From Caldilinea sp. CFX5 (GTDB lineage Bacteria > Chloroflexota > Anaerolineae > Caldilineales > Caldilineaceae), in contig QWII01000019.1 in NCBI GenBank assembly GCA_021405325.1, positions 1 through 64,000 of the forward strand: DNA of 64,000 bases, written 5' to 3'. The position numbers and the translations under genes are program-made. Of the stretch, positions 1 through 8,114 are shown in pieces (within the stretch, counting starts at the first letter, position 1; every line of letters begins with the position of its first letter). Below the pieces are notes generated by a model. It saw only the letters and a program-made list of their open reading frames with translations. It did no database searches and was not told the DNA's origin.

Positions 1-1
1 G

Positions 2-454
2 GCCGCGGCGCGGCGGGCCGGCCGGCACGGCTGCCACTTCATGCCCGACCTCGGCACGCCGCCGGAGGTGCTCGACCTGTACCGGGCCACGCTGGCCGCG
101 TACGGTCACGACCCGGCGCGCGGCCAGGTCACCGCGATCGTCTCGCCGGGCGTGTTCGTGTGCGACGACGCGGACGCGGGCTGGGCGCTGCTGCGCGAGC
201 ACTACCTGTACCTGATGAACGCGTTCATGGCGTGGTTCGGCAATCCGACGATCCCGTCGGTGGACGACCTGCCGCGCGATCTCTTCCTGGTAGGCCCGCC
301 GGACGCGGTCGCCGCGGGGCTGCACGCGCGGGTCAAGCCGCTGGGCGACGTAGACCGGGTGATCTTCTTCGGCCGCGCGCCCGGCCTGCCGATCGACCTG
401 GCGCGCGCCTCGCTGGCCCGGTTCGCCGGGGAGGTCATGCCACAGTTGGCCTGA
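2..454 (+). CDS. LLM-class flavin-dependent oxidoreductase, C-terminal part (cut by window start)
   Basis: The reading frame is open from base 2, so the gene begins upstream; about 150 C-terminal residues are visible. The sequence reads AAARRAGRHGCHFMPD and ends in a helical tail, which fits the C-terminal barrel part of luciferase-like (FMN or F420) monooxygenases, where an ARRA...GF.P segment is common. Substrate cannot be told. GC content is far higher than in the following genes, with G or C at nearly every third codon position, so this gene has a different compositional history from its right-hand neighbours. Family assignment is from pattern only. Confidence 0.6.
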   Translation, partial: AAARRAGRHGCHFMPDLGTPPEVLDLYRATLAAYGHDPARGQVTAIVSPGVFVCDDADAGWALLREHYLYLMNAFMAWFGNPTIPSVDDLPRDLFLVGPPDAVAAGLHARVKPLGDVDRVIFFGRAPGLPIDLARASLARFAGEVMPQLA

Positions 455-483
455 CCCGCAGACAACGAGGGCGATGCCGATCA

Positions 484-588
484 GGTAAGCACCTGCTGTA
501 CTACGGCGGGAACTACAAGAAACTCCAGGTAGCGAAGCGCCGATGGGATCCCCACCAGGTCTTCAACCATGTTTTGTCGGTCGAGCCG
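484..588 (+). pseudogene. C-terminal relic of a berberine-bridge-type FAD-linked oxidase
   Basis: An in-frame stretch of about 35 codons reads YYGGNYKKLQVAKRRWDP followed by HQVF. This is the typical end of FAD-linked oxidases of the berberine bridge enzyme family (usual pattern YYG.NY..L...K..YDP...F). Nothing upstream in this frame belongs to that family: it runs into the shadow frame of the preceding oxidoreductase. Only the last few percent of a roughly 450-residue protein remains, so it is a gene relic left by deletion. Confidence 0.6.
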
Positions 589-658
589 GGCCGAGAACCG
601 GTGTGGTCTATACGCTGCAATAGCGACAGAAGTCAAATAATTACAAGGAGATATAGAC

Positions 659-1537
659 ATGAAACGCAAATTTAATCCGTCGTTCATCACTGGGCTGTTG
701 CTGGTCATGCTTATCAGTGCAGCCTGCAATCCAATCAAGGCGCCATCCACGCCAACCACGGTCTATGGTGAAAGTGGGGAAATGGGTCAGGGTACGGTGC
801 GCACCTATGCCGAACTCAACGCCGATGGCAGTCCCGTCAGCCTGGGCATCGTCTACACCCAAGCGCTGCTTGAAGGTCTGCCCACCGAACCGAACATGAA
901 GAGTCGCTGCTTTGATGTCAACGGCAACGGCACGTTGGATATGGGCGAGTGCATCGGAGACTATGAGCTGATCCTCTCGATGCCGCCGGAAGTGACTCAA
1001 AATAGCGAAATCCCATTCCAGCACGCGACGCTGAACTGGAATGCCCACGGCCATCCGCCAGCGATCTGGGGGGCACCGCATTTTGACTTTCATTTTTATA
1101 TGATCAGTGAGGAGGAAGTGCAGGCGATTCGTCCGGGAACGTGCGGCGCGATCATCAACTGCGATGATTTCAAGCGCGCTACCACGCCCGTGCCGGCTCC
1201 CTACGTACCTGCCAACTATCACAGCGTCGGGGACGCTGTCGCGGCGATGGGCGACCATTTGGTCGATGCCGTCGCTCCCGAACTACAGGATCCCCCAGAG
1301 GTCGAGTTCACACACTCGTTCATCTATGGCGCCTATGATGGTCATATCAGCTTCTACGAACCGATGATTACGCGTGATTACTTGCTGGGCCAGCCGGACG
1401 AATGCAAGGCGGTGTCGCTGCCGGAGGCTTGGGAGATCAGCGGCTATTACCCCACCGAGTATTGCATTCACTATCATGCAGAGCGCCAGGAAACGACGGT
1501 TTCTTTGGAGAAGTTTGTCTACCGCGAAGCTTCCTAG
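659..1537 (+). CDS. TTHB210-like secreted lipoprotein, copy 1
   Basis: 292 residues. The N-terminus has a lysine/arginine start, a hydrophobic stretch and a lipobox (LISAAC), so the protein is probably exported and lipid-anchored. The mature part matches what I recall of the TTHB210-like (formerly DUF5602) domain: an early ADGSPVSLG block, a DVNGNGTLDMGE loop resembling an EF-hand calcium loop, and PHFDFHFYM, whose histidines could bind metal. Ribosome binding site AAGGAGATATAGAC precedes the ATG. A close paralogue lies at 5763. Function is unknown; the family name is moderately secure. Confidence 0.7.
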   Translation: MKRKFNPSFITGLLLVMLISAACNPIKAPSTPTTVYGESGEMGQGTVRTYAELNADGSPVSLGIVYTQALLEGLPTEPNMKSRCFDVNGNGTLDMGECIGDYELILSMPPEVTQNSEIPFQHATLNWNAHGHPPAIWGAPHFDFHFYMISEEEVQAIRPGTCGAIINCDDFKRATTPVPAPYVPANYHSVGDAVAAMGDHLVDAVAPELQDPPEVEFTHSFIYGAYDGHISFYEPMITRDYLLGQPDECKAVSLPEAWEISGYYPTEYCIHYHAERQETTVSLEKFVYREAS

Positions 1538-1554
1538 CGTCTTGGTTACATGAG

Positions 1555-1644
1555 AAAGGAACACTCACCATGTCACAGCAAAATAAAGGAACACTCACCA
1601 TGTCACAGCAGAATAAAGGAGTACTCACCATGTCACAGCAGAAT
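1555..1644 (+). repeat. Three tandem 30-bp copies of ribosome binding site plus start codon
   Basis: Three adjacent 30-bp units (1555-1584, 1585-1614, 1615-1644) differ at only a few bases. Each holds an AAAGGA Shine-Dalgarno, an ATG (1570, 1600, 1630) and codons for MSQQN. The period is a multiple of three and there is no internal stop, so all three starts are in frame with the cupin gene and each has correctly spaced initiation signals. Confidence 0.9.
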
Positions 1645-2103
1645 ATCGCGCGGTATGTGCCTGCGGATAGCGGCCCATCGTATTGGGGACCAGGCGATCG
1701 CTACACCTTCCTCGTTACGGGCGCACAATCCAACGGTGCCTACTTCATCATGGAAGCGATCGTACCCCCTGGAGGCGGCCCACCGCCACACATCCATCAC
1801 CGTGAGCAGGAGTCATTTTATGTGCTGGAGGGTACACTCGACATCCAGATGGGCGACCAGATGGTACACGCGTCGGCGGGCGACTTCGTCCACATTCCCA
1901 TCGGTACGATTCACAACTTTCGCAACAACGGCGACAGCCTCGCACGGCAGCTGGTTATTTTTTCGCCAAGCGGCCTGGAAGGGTTTTTCGAGGAAACGCT
2001 GGAGATGGTTGAGGATCGCACGGCCCCGCCGCCCAGCAGCGTCGACGTTGTGATTTCTCGCTACGTCGAGGCGGCGCCAAGGTACGGGCTGGAGTTTGTT
2101 TGA
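1570..2103 (+). CDS. Cupin-domain protein with three possible starts
   Basis: 177 residues from the first repeat-borne ATG, 167 from 1600 or 157 from 1630; the original start was probably the last one. One cupin-2 barrel is clear: motif 1 is GPPPHIHHREQESFYVLEG (two or three metal-binding His plus Glu) and motif 2 is GDFVHIPIGTIHNF (third His). It is cytosolic, with no signal peptide. Such small cupins include dioxygenases and sugar isomerases; substrate is unknown. It lies between the lipoprotein at 659 and the hydrolase at 2188, each with its own ribosome binding site. Confidence 0.85.
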   Translation: MSQQNKGTLTMSQQNKGVLTMSQQNIARYVPADSGPSYWGPGDRYTFLVTGAQSNGAYFIMEAIVPPGGGPPPHIHHREQESFYVLEGTLDIQMGDQMVHASAGDFVHIPIGTIHNFRNNGDSLARQLVIFSPSGLEGFFEETLEMVEDRTAPPPSSVDVVISRYVEAAPRYGLEFV

Positions 2104-2187
2104 GATCAAAAGCGAGACTCGATAGCGCTCTGGGCTAAAGCATGATTAGCTACTTGCCAGCCGATCCAAACGGAAAGGAGAAATGAA

Positions 2188-3030
2188 ATGACAAACACCA
2201 CACAGACTGTTCAATCGGGTTATGCAGCGGTACACGGCCTCCAGATGTACTACGAAATCCACGGCACTGCGCACAGTGGTCCGCCGCTGGTGCTGTTGCA
2301 CGGTGCGTTCTCGGCCATCGGCACCTCGTTTGGCGAGATGCTGCCGGCGCTTGCCAAACGCCGCAAGGTGATCGGCTTCGAGCTACAGGCACACGGACGC
2401 ACGGCGGACATCGACCGCCCGTTGACCATCGAAGCTATGGCCGACGATGTCGCTGCTGCCTTGGCCCAGATGGGCATCGACCAGGCCGACATTTTGGGCT
2501 ATAACATGGGTGGCCGCGTTGCCTCGCATGCGGCCATCCGTCACCAAGAGGTGGTGCGCAAATTGGTGCTGATGTCAGTCGGCTACACCCTGGCAGGCAT
2601 GCACCCTGGGCTGATGGACAATCTGGGCGAGATGCAGCCTGAAATGATGCACGGCTCGCCCTGGCACGATGAATACATGCGCATCGCTCCTCGACCCGAA
2701 GATTTCAATCGGTTTTTTGCTAAAAAGGCGGCAATGGATCGGCAGTTCAAGGATATTCCCGCTGAGACCATCCGTGCCCTCCAGTCGCCCACGCTGCTCA
2801 TCATTGGCGATTCCGATCTGATTCGCCCCGAACATGCGGTGGAGATGTTCCGATTGCTGGGCGGCGGCGGCTTTGGCGACGTGTTTCTTGGCCTACCCGC
2901 TTCGCAGCTTGCGATCCTCCCCGGCACGTCGCATGTGAGTATTGTGCAACGCGCCGACTGGCTCGTTCCGATGGTCAACGCGTTCCTCGACGCACCCCTG
3001 CCCGAGTCACAGGCTGAGGTGTCGAGATGA
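2188..3030 (+). CDS. Alpha/beta-hydrolase-fold protein lacking the nucleophilic serine
   Basis: 280 residues with the alpha/beta hydrolase layout: oxyanion-loop HGAF near residue 38, nucleophile elbow near 104-108, acid region IIGDSDLIRPEH and a late histidine in GTSHVS. The elbow reads GYNMGG where the paralogue at 3096 has GYSMGG: the catalytic serine codon AGC is AAC here (2503-2505). Classical serine hydrolase activity is therefore not expected, although the His and Asp remain. The ribosome binding site AAAGGAGAAATGAA precedes the start. The protein is cytosolic, unlike its lipoprotein paralogue. Confidence 0.85.
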   Translation: MTNTTQTVQSGYAAVHGLQMYYEIHGTAHSGPPLVLLHGAFSAIGTSFGEMLPALAKRRKVIGFELQAHGRTADIDRPLTIEAMADDVAAALAQMGIDQADILGYNMGGRVASHAAIRHQEVVRKLVLMSVGYTLAGMHPGLMDNLGEMQPEMMHGSPWHDEYMRIAPRPEDFNRFFAKKAAMDRQFKDIPAETIRALQSPTLLIIGDSDLIRPEHAVEMFRLLGGGGFGDVFLGLPASQLAILPGTSHVSIVQRADWLVPMVNAFLDAPLPESQAEVSR

Positions 3031-3095
3031 AACCACAACGCGTTAAGCCAATATCAGAATGAGAAGCGGAATTTAGGGAGATAGGAGATGATTCT

Positions 3096-4034
3096 ATGCC
3101 ATACCAAAGACGAATGACCAAACGCTGCTGGCGGATCATGCTTGTCGTACTGTTGATCGCTGCGTTGTTCTTGACTGCCTGCCAACCCATTCAAAGAACA
3201 AGCGCCATGACTGGCGAAACACAGAAGGTCACCTCTGGTTATGCCGACGTGAACGGCCTCCAGATGTATTACGAGATTCACGGGGCTGCGCACAGTGGCC
3301 CGCCCCTGGTGGTGCTGCACGGCGCCTATATGACGATCCACGCGATGGGTAAGATCGTGCCGCTGCTGGCGCAAAGCCGCCAGGTGATTGCGGCAGAAAT
3401 GCAAGGACACGGCCACACCGCCGACATTGACCGCCCGCTCACCTATGAGCAAATGGCGGATGATGTGGCAGCGCTGCTGGAACAGCTCAACGTCGAACAG
3501 GCCGATGTCTTGGGCTATAGCATGGGGGGCGGTGTCGCCATACAAGTGGCTGTTCGCCATCCGGCAGTCGTGCGCAAACTGGTGATTGTCTCGATGTATA
3601 CCAACAACGAGGGCGCCTATCCCGAACTGTTTCCCACCATCGAACAGATCACGCCGGAGGTCTTTGCGGAGACGCCGTGGAAAGCCGAGTACGATCAAGT
3701 CGCACCCAACCCAGAAGATTTCCCCACGCTGGTCAGCAAGCTCAAGGAACTGGATCTCACCTTTGCTGGTTGGCCGGCAGAGGAGGTGGCCTCGATCACG
3801 GCGCCCACGCTGATCGTTATCGGCGATTCTGATGTGGTGCGCCCTGAACATGCGGTTGATCTGTTTCGCCTGCTCGGTGGCGGCGTGTTCGGCGATCTCG
3901 CTGGGCTTCCCGCCTCCCAGCTTGCCGTACTGCCTGGCACAACCCACGTTGGGATGGTGGAACGCGCCGATTGGCTGGTTCCGATGATCACGGCCTTCCT
4001 GGATGCGCCGCTGCCCGCGTCCAAGCCGGAATAA
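3096..4034 (+). CDS. Alpha/beta hydrolase with lipoprotein signal
   Basis: 312 residues. A basic N-terminus, a hydrophobic helix and lipobox LTAC (Cys29) predict export and lipid anchoring. The catalytic domain has HGAY, nucleophile elbow GYSMGG (Ser142), GDSDVVRPEH (acid) and GTTHVG (His), so the triad is complete. It closely resembles the serine-less protein just upstream (2188), so the pair arose by tandem duplication followed by gain or loss of a signal peptide and loss of one active site. Substrate is unknown; esterase or lactonase activity is possible. Confidence 0.85.
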   Translation: MPYQRRMTKRCWRIMLVVLLIAALFLTACQPIQRTSAMTGETQKVTSGYADVNGLQMYYEIHGAAHSGPPLVVLHGAYMTIHAMGKIVPLLAQSRQVIAAEMQGHGHTADIDRPLTYEQMADDVAALLEQLNVEQADVLGYSMGGGVAIQVAVRHPAVVRKLVIVSMYTNNEGAYPELFPTIEQITPEVFAETPWKAEYDQVAPNPEDFPTLVSKLKELDLTFAGWPAEEVASITAPTLIVIGDSDVVRPEHAVDLFRLLGGGVFGDLAGLPASQLAVLPGTTHVGMVERADWLVPMITAFLDAPLPASKPE

Positions 4035-4100
4035 GCAGTTCACGATAGGGAGACTTTCTGCATTCGCAATGAGCAACCAGTCATGGCAAGGAGAAACAAG

Positions 4101-4205
4101 ATGACAAATCGGCGGAAGCTGGCGACCCGACGAAGGCATGGCAGCGACGGGTGGCCGGGCCTACGAGACGACGATGCACCGGGTGGGGTGAGGAGGCGCG
4201 TATGA
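4101..4205 (+). CDS. 34-codon ORF with a strong ribosome binding site, overlapping the permease start
   Basis: ATG at 4101 follows AAGGAGAAACAAG, as good an initiation site as any gene here. The frame encodes a basic 34-residue peptide beginning MTNRRKLATRRR and ends at TGA 4203-4205, overlapping the permease ATG at 4202 (ATGA). It could be a leader peptide that couples translation to the permease, or the preserved 5' end of a decayed gene. No family is recognised. Confidence 0.4.
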   Translation: MTNRRKLATRRRHGSDGWPGLRDDDAPGGVRRRV

Positions 4206-5731
4206 CGACGACTGCACGTGATGGAGGCGCGCCCAAAACATCGTGGCTGACCCGCTACTTCCGGCTCGCCGAGCGCAACACCACGCTGCGCACTGAGGTG
4301 CTAGGCGGCATCACGACGTTTTTCGTGATGGCCTATATCATCTTTGTCAACCCCTATATTCTGACGCTGAACGGCAGCGCCCAGCCGCCACTGGTTCCCC
4401 CGTTTGCTGGCCTGGTGACGGCGACCTGTCTGGTTTCGGCCATCGCCACCCTGCTGATGGGTCTGTACACCAACTACCCCTTTGCACTGGCGCCGGGGCT
4501 GGGCATCAACGCCGTGGTCGCCTTCAGCCTGGTGGCCAGCAACGGCATCACCTGGCAGGCGGCGATGGGGCTGATCTTCGTCGAGGGGTTGCTGATCACC
4601 CTGCTCGTGCTCACTGGTTTTCGCACTGCCGTGTTCCAGGCCATCCCCCTGACGCTCAAGCGTGCGATTAGCGCCGGCATCGGTCTGTTCATCTTGTTCA
4701 TCGGCCTGGTCAACGCTGGCTTTGTGCGTGTACCGGTCGAGAGCATCACCCTGGTCGGCTCGGCGCAGATCGAAGGCGCGACACCGCTGGGGGCGCTGGC
4801 CGGGCAAGGTGTCCAGCTTGGCGCACCCGGCACGCCTGTCACCCTCGGCCACCTGACTCATCTGCCGGTGGCGCTGGCAATCGTCGGCCTGCTGCTGACC
4901 CTGTGGCTGATGGCGCGCGGTTTCCGGGCGCCACTGTTGTGGGGCATTCTGCTCACCACCAGCGTGGCGGTCGTGATCAAGCTGATCTTGCCCGGTGTGG
5001 TCGTCTCCAGCGTGCCGACCGCAGCGGACATCGCCAACCTGCAGTGGTTGCCGCTCGACTTTAGCACCATTGGCCAGGGCTTCAACTTCAGTGCCTTCAA
5101 CAGTCCCGGTGCGGCAGTCAAGGGTTTGGGCTTCGCGGCGGCCACCCTGGTGATGTTCTCGCTGATGCTGTCGGACTTCTTTGATACGATGGGCACCGTG
5201 ATCGGCGTGGGCGAGAAAGCTGGCCTGGTCGACGAGCAAGGACATCTGCCGGGCGCCGACCGCGTACTGCTGGTCGACTCATTGGCGGCAGCACTCGGTG
5301 GCCTGTTTGGCACCTCATCCGTCACCACCTTTATCGAGTCGGCCGCCGGTGTCTCGGCGGGCGCACGCACCGGTCTGGCCGCGGTCGTTACCGGTCTGTG
5401 CTTCCTGCTGGCGCTGCTGCTGACCCCGTTCGCTGGCCTGGTGCCGCCCGAAGCGGTCGCCCCGGCGCTCATCGTCGTCGGTTTTATGATGGTGGCTCAC
5501 CTGCGCGAAATCGACTTTAGCGACCTGCTGGATGGCTTCCCGGCCCTGCTGATGATCGTCGTGATGCCGCTGACCTACTCGATCACCAACGGGCTCGGTG
5601 CGGCGTTTGTCACCTATGTGTTTCTGCGGGTGGTTGCGGGGCGCGCCGGTGAGATCCACCCGCTGCTATGGATCGTAACCGGCGCGTTTGTAATCTACTT
5701 CGCACTGCCGCTGATCGAGGCGCTGGTGTAA
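4202..5731 (+). CDS. NCS2-type purine permease (AzgA-like)
   Basis: 509 residues, polytopic, about 12-14 membrane segments. The N-terminal GGITTFFVMAYIIFVNP is the hallmark of the AzgA/PbuG branch of NCS2 transporters, which take up adenine, guanine or hypoxanthine with protons. Further family features are ALAPGLGINA, FFDTMGTVIGVG and GTSSVTTFIESAAGV. Start 4202 is chosen because AGGAGG sits 5 bases upstream; an in-frame ATG at 4151 has no such site. I see no purine riboswitch in the leader. Neighbouring genes do not suggest a purine pathway. Confidence 0.9.
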   Translation: MTTTARDGGAPKTSWLTRYFRLAERNTTLRTEVLGGITTFFVMAYIIFVNPYILTLNGSAQPPLVPPFAGLVTATCLVSAIATLLMGLYTNYPFALAPGLGINAVVAFSLVASNGITWQAAMGLIFVEGLLITLLVLTGFRTAVFQAIPLTLKRAISAGIGLFILFIGLVNAGFVRVPVESITLVGSAQIEGATPLGALAGQGVQLGAPGTPVTLGHLTHLPVALAIVGLLLTLWLMARGFRAPLLWGILLTTSVAVVIKLILPGVVVSSVPTAADIANLQWLPLDFSTIGQGFNFSAFNSPGAAVKGLGFAAATLVMFSLMLSDFFDTMGTVIGVGEKAGLVDEQGHLPGADRVLLVDSLAAALGGLFGTSSVTTFIESAAGVSAGARTGLAAVVTGLCFLLALLLTPFAGLVPPEAVAPALIVVGFMMVAHLREIDFSDLLDGFPALLMIVVMPLTYSITNGLGAAFVTYVFLRVVAGRAGEIHPLLWIVTGAFVIYFALPLIEALV

Positions 5732-5762
5732 CCATCGCGCGTAACGAAAGGAGAAACAAACA

Positions 5763-6644
5763 ATGAAACGCAAATTCAACATCTTGTTTAGCGCGGGACT
5801 GTTGCTGGTCATGCTCACCAGTGCAGCCTGCCAACCAATCACGGCGGCGCCGGCGGCGCCCACCACAGTCTACGGCGAAAGCGGCGACATGGGCGAGGGG
5901 ACAGCCCGCACCTATGCCGAACTCAACGCCGACGGCAGCCCTGTCAGCCTTGGCATTGTCTACACCCAAGCACTGCTGGAAGGTCTGCCGTCCGATCCAA
6001 ACCCGGAGAGCCGCTGCTTTGATGTCAACGGCAACGGCACGCTGGAGATGAACGAGTGCATCGGCGATTATGAGTTGATCCTCTCCATGCCGCCGGAAGT
6101 GATCCAAAATGGCGATATCCCCTTCAAGTGGGCGACGCTGAACTGGAATGCCCACGGCCATCCGCCGGCGATCTGGTTAGTCCCCCATTTTGACTTTCAC
6201 TTTTATATGCCAAGCGAAGCGGAAATCCAGGCGATCCGTCCGGGGACGTGTGGTGCGATCATCAACTGCGAAGATTTTGAGCGCGCCACCATGCCTGTGC
6301 CGGCGCCCTACTTGCCCGCCAACTATCACAGCGTCGGGGACGCCGTTACCAGGATGGGCGACCATCTGGTCGATGCCGCCGCCCCCGAATTGGCGGACCC
6401 GCCGCAGGCCGAGTTCACCCATTCGTTTATCTACGGCGCCTATGATGGCCATATCATCTTCTTTGAGCCGATGATTGCCCACGACTTCCTGCTGAGCCAG
6501 CCGGACGAATGCAAGGCGGTGTCGCTGCCGGCGGCGTGGGAGAGCAGCGGCTATTACCCCACCGCATACTGCATCCGCTATCGGGCCGACCGCCAGGAAA
6601 CCACGGTCTCGCTTGAAAAGTTCGTCTATCGCGAAGCCAGCTAG
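5763..6644 (+). CDS. TTHB210-like secreted lipoprotein, copy 2
   Basis: 293 residues, highly similar along its whole length to the product at 659: the same signal and lipobox (LTSAAC), the same EF-hand-like DVNGNGTLEMNE loop, PHFDFHFYM and the same C-terminal KFVYREAS. It starts 31 bases after the permease with ribosome binding site AAAGGAGAAAC. The duplication spans separate locations about 4 kb apart. Role is unknown; location is the outer face of the membrane. Confidence 0.7.
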   Translation: MKRKFNILFSAGLLLVMLTSAACQPITAAPAAPTTVYGESGDMGEGTARTYAELNADGSPVSLGIVYTQALLEGLPSDPNPESRCFDVNGNGTLEMNECIGDYELILSMPPEVIQNGDIPFKWATLNWNAHGHPPAIWLVPHFDFHFYMPSEAEIQAIRPGTCGAIINCEDFERATMPVPAPYLPANYHSVGDAVTRMGDHLVDAAAPELADPPQAEFTHSFIYGAYDGHIIFFEPMIAHDFLLSQPDECKAVSLPAAWESSGYYPTAYCIRYRADRQETTVSLEKFVYREAS

Positions 6645-6653
6645 CCATTCGAT

Positions 6654-6828
6654 GCGCCGAAGAATCTGTTCTGCAAATAGAACGCGGATTGGGCTGATGT
6701 AGCGGATCGAAGCGGATCAGAATCAGCAAAATCCGCCGCATCCGTAACATCCGCGTTCTATTTTCATCGTTTGCGGTGCCGCTAAGGCATGTGGCCTGTT
6801 CTGTATGGCAAAACAGATTCTTCGGCGC
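6654..6828. repeat. Nested inverted repeat, 175 bp, non-coding
   Basis: Perfect 17-bp outer arms (6654-6670 and 6812-6828, GCGCCGAAGAATCTGTT and complement) enclose perfect 13-bp inner arms (6676-6688 and 6750-6762), with further partial pairing (GCGGAT/ATCCGC) inside. It follows the lipoprotein stop directly. It may be a terminator-like structure, a small non-autonomous element or the relic of one. With the element at 6915 it fills the 376-base gap between genes; I see no coding sequence in that gap. Confidence 0.7.
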
Positions 6829-6914
6829 AAACTGCCGCCGGGTACCCATTGGGTGCAGCATGACAATTCAACGAAAGTACCAAAGTAGAGCTACTGAAAT
6901 GGCAAAAAGGAGAG

Positions 6915-7003
6915 GCTCATCTACGGAAAGTGTGAACACCTGTCAGGTTTTGGAAACCTGACAGGTGTGGCGGGTCGAAACCTCAAACTTTCTGTAGATG
7001 AGC
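6915..7003 (+). repeat. 89-bp palindromic interspersed element, copy A
   Basis: Terminal inverted repeats of about 20 bp (GCTCATCTACGGAAAGTGTG and a near-perfect complement) flank a central 33-bp palindrome (6936-6968, ACCTGTCAGGTTT...AAACCTGACAGGT). The element at 27807-27895 is the same sequence in inverse orientation with one mismatch in 89. It sits immediately upstream of the methyltransferase gene and ends 17 bases before its start codon. Confidence 0.9.
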
Positions 7004-7020
7004 GAAAGGAGAAGTTTGAC

Positions 7021-8046
7021 ATGAACAATCATCTCGATCCGTCGTACATCATGCAGACGGCGACCGCGTTTTGGGCCTCGAAGGTTCTCCTGACGGCCGT
7101 GGAGTTGGATCTATTTACCAAGCTGGGCGAGGAGCAGTACACCGCGGCGCAACTGGGTAAAACCCTGGGGCTACATCCCCGTGGCACCTATGATTTTTTC
7201 GACGCACTGGTAGCGCTGAAGTTTCTGGAGCGTGCGGGTGATGGGCCGGAAGGACGCTACCAGAACACGCCGCAGACGGCAGCCTTTCTGAACAAGCGTA
7301 GCCCCGCCTACATCGGCGGTTTACCCGCGATGTTCAATGCCCGCTTGTTCGGCTTCTGGAACGATCTAGGCGCCGCCCTGAAAACTGGGCAAGCGCAGAG
7401 CGAAACCAAACGCACGGGCAAATCCATCTTCGAGGAGCTGTATGCCAATCCGGTCTCCTTGCGTCAGTTTCTCGATGCCATGACCGGTATCCAGGCCGCC
7501 AATTTTACGCTGCTGGCGGAGAAGTTTGACTTCACGCCGTTCCAAACCGTCTGTGACGCGGGCGGCGGTCTGGCCCTGCTCTCCCGCATCGTGGGTACAC
7601 GCTACCCGCACCTGACCTTCACTAGTTTCGACCTGCCCCCCGTGGCGCCGCTGGCGCAGGAACAGATCAACGTGGCCGGCATGGAAGGGCGCATCACCGT
7701 CGTTGCCGGCGATTTCTTCCAAGATGAGCTGCCCCAGGCCGATGTGGTCACCATGGGCAACATCTTGCACGACTGGAATCTGGCAAAGAAGAAAATTCTG
7801 ATCCGCAAAGCCTATGCGGCGCTGCCGCCCGGCGGAGCCTTGATCGCCATCGAGAATGTGATTGACGATGCCCGCCGCGAGAATGCTTTTGGCTTGCTGA
7901 TGTCGCTCAACATGTTGATCGAATTTGGCGATGCGTTTGACTATACCGGCGCCGACTTTCGCGAGTGGTGCCGCGAGGCAGGGTTTACGCATTTTGAAAT
8001 CATCGCGCTGGCCGGCCCCACCAGCGCGGCGATTGCCTACAAATAA
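7021..8046 (+). CDS. SAM-dependent methyltransferase, O-methyltransferase family 2 type
   Basis: 341 residues. An N-terminal winged-helix dimerisation region (about 10-95) is followed by the Rossmann domain: motif I VCDAGGGLALLSRI, then a late NILHDWN and LPPGGALIAIENV, the layout of small-molecule O-methyltransferases (hydroxyneurosporene or acetylserotonin type). Substrate is unknown. Start 7021 is chosen for the ribosome binding site GAAAGGAGAAG; an upstream in-frame ATG at 6967 lies inside the repeat element. The leader is thus embedded in the edge of element A. Confidence 0.85.
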   Translation: MNNHLDPSYIMQTATAFWASKVLLTAVELDLFTKLGEEQYTAAQLGKTLGLHPRGTYDFFDALVALKFLERAGDGPEGRYQNTPQTAAFLNKRSPAYIGGLPAMFNARLFGFWNDLGAALKTGQAQSETKRTGKSIFEELYANPVSLRQFLDAMTGIQAANFTLLAEKFDFTPFQTVCDAGGGLALLSRIVGTRYPHLTFTSFDLPPVAPLAQEQINVAGMEGRITVVAGDFFQDELPQADVVTMGNILHDWNLAKKKILIRKAYAALPPGGALIAIENVIDDARRENAFGLLMSLNMLIEFGDAFDYTGADFREWCREAGFTHFEIIALAGPTSAAIAYK

Positions 8047-8114
8047 CGGGCAGAGGATTAACCGCTGGCAGACCTATCCAAGGTGGCTAGCCCGGCGCAA
8101 GGAGGAACGATTTT

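Noticed and set aside
202..465. Minus-strand open frame opposite the first gene
   Set aside because: Mirror of a GC-rich real gene; no ribosome binding site or motif.
3054..4139. 361-codon minus-strand frame opposite the lipoprotein hydrolase
   Set aside because: Antisense of a gene with full catalytic motifs; composition is typical of shadow frames (His, Arg, Gln rich).
4034..4202. Purine riboswitch before the NCS2 permease
   Set aside because: No three-way-junction pattern with the conserved loop bases could be traced; the leader holds a small ORF instead.
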